Shown here in pieces: positions 4,759 through 5,427 of a stretch of DNA of 5,427 bases. Within the stretch, counting starts at the first letter, position 1. The number at the start of each line of letters is the position of its first letter. This DNA is from Gemmatimonadales bacterium (GTDB taxonomy: Bacteria > Gemmatimonadota > Gemmatimonadetes > Gemmatimonadales > GWC2-71-9), in NCBI GenBank assembly GCA_013003805.1, contig JABDII010000147.1, positions 1 to 5,427 on the forward strand, written 5' to 3'. A program made the position numbers and the translations under genes. The notes beneath the pieces are model-generated. The model ran no database searches. It saw only the letters and a program-made list of their open reading frames with translations, and was not told the DNA's origin.

Positions 4759-5427
4759 ATGACGTACCTGCCCCTTAGGGATGTTACGCTCCCCGTGCAG
4801 ACCGACCGATTCTACGAGACATGGCTCGAAGAGCTGGGCGCCCGCCTCGCCGATCCTACGACCGATTGGTATCGACTGACCCGGGACACGCTCTTTCAGA
4901 TTTACTACCCGGGGCTCTCGGACTACGAAGAACTGGTGCACGACTCCAAGCTGCCTGCTCCGAGCCGCGCCAGCCTCCTCGCCCTCGACCCGCACAACAT
5001 CACGCTCGAACCCGAGTACTACCATGAGGTGGACACCGAGAGATTCGCCCGAGTCAAGCCGTTGCTATGGCTCTGGCAGAGTTTCGATCGCTCGCCGTTG
5101 GGTGGAGGCAACGTGCATTTCGGCGTGCGATTCCGCCGCCTCTTGGCGCCGCACATCTTCGCGCGCTGCGGCGAACGATTCAAGTGCTTCCAGTTCGTCG
5201 AATTCTCCTTCGGATATAACATGGAAGTGGGAGACGACGTCGTCATCCACCGTCATGTCCTGCTCGACGATCGCGGCGGTCTCCGATTAGGAAACAGGGT
5301 GAGTGTGGCGGACTATGCCAACATCTACAGTCACACCCACAGCATCGTCGACCAGAAGGAGGTGACCAACCTCAAGACGATCCTCGAGGATGACGTGCGG
5401 ATTACCTATCACGCTACGGTGCTGGCC
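4759..5427 (+). CDS. Left-handed beta-helix acyltransferase, 3' end outside the window
   Basis: The frame is open from ATG 4759 to the window edge, giving the first 223 residues. The N-terminal 110 or so residues are rich in Trp, Tyr and acidic residues and I recognise no domain there. From about 117 the sequence takes on hexapeptide-repeat character: GNVHFGVRF, then FGYNMEVGDDVVIHRHVLLDD (152-171) and LRLGNRVSVADYANIY (175-190), typical turns of a left-handed beta-helix. SHTHS at 191-195 resembles the catalytic His region of the maltose/galactoside O-acetyltransferase and WbbJ-like group. Such trimeric enzymes move an acetyl or acyl group from a CoA (or ACP) donor onto a sugar, amino sugar or similar acceptor; the acceptor here cannot be told. 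The N-terminal extension sets it apart from compact Maa-type enzymes. No signal peptide or membrane span is seen, so it is probably cytoplasmic. Coupling to the exported protein upstream hints at an envelope role, which is inference. Confidence 0.85.
   Translation, partial: MTYLPLRDVTLPVQTDRFYETWLEELGARLADPTTDWYRLTRDTLFQIYYPGLSDYEELVHDSKLPAPSRASLLALDPHNITLEPEYYHEVDTERFARVKPLLWLWQSFDRSPLGGGNVHFGVRFRRLLAPHIFARCGERFKCFQFVEFSFGYNMEVGDDVVIHRHVLLDDRGGLRLGNRVSVADYANIYSHTHSIVDQKEVTNLKTILEDDVRITYHATVLA

Overview
The window is GC-rich, tightly packed bacterial chromosomal DNA with every recognisable gene on the + strand. It runs a protein quality-control cluster (trigger factor, ClpP, ClpX) into a ribosome-assembly GTPase (EngB/YsxC), a small exported protein (probable lipoprotein) and a left-handed beta-helix acyltransferase that leaves the window at its 3' end. 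The codon use, the lipobox-type leader and the general look of the ClpP/ClpX proteins suggest a high-GC Gram-negative-type bacterium. My best guess is Gemmatimonadota or a neighbouring uncultured phylum, probably from a metagenome assembly; this is an impression, since the window has no rRNA or other phylogenetic marker I can compare.

Layout. Positions 1-205 are non-coding: a 7-bp tandem repeat (six copies of ctattgg or a one-base variant), an inverted copy of the same motif about 30-60 bp downstream, and a plausible sigma70-type promoter ending about ten bases before the trigger factor ATG. Trigger factor (206-1459) overlaps the GTG start of clpP (1456). The clpP reading frame is broken by one in-frame TAG at 1828-1830, exactly where the family has a conserved Leu, and continues in the same frame to TAA at 2106. 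clpX (2149-3399) is intact. After a 69-bp gap comes engB (3469-4104), then a probable lipoprotein gene (start 4113 preferred, end 4757), then, one base later, the acyltransferase (4759 to beyond 5427). No terminator is visible between genes, so all six could be on one transcript.

How the genes work together. Trigger factor meets nascent chains at the ribosome exit; ClpX unfolds tagged or misfolded proteins and feeds them to the ClpP barrel; EngB helps finish the large ribosomal subunit. The tig-clp-engB neighbourhood is a known conserved arrangement, here without the lon gene often found between clpX and engB. The last two genes look unrelated to proteolysis: an envelope protein and a probable O- or N-acyltransferase, coupled to each other by spacing and by strong Shine-Dalgarno sequences.

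The main anomaly is the amber codon in clpP. It separates the catalytic Ser from the His and Asp, while everything after it is well conserved. A recent nonsense mutation, a sequence or assembly error, or stop-codon recoding could each explain it; the sequence alone does not decide, but error or recent mutation is the simplest. I see no mobile element, CRISPR array or RNA gene.
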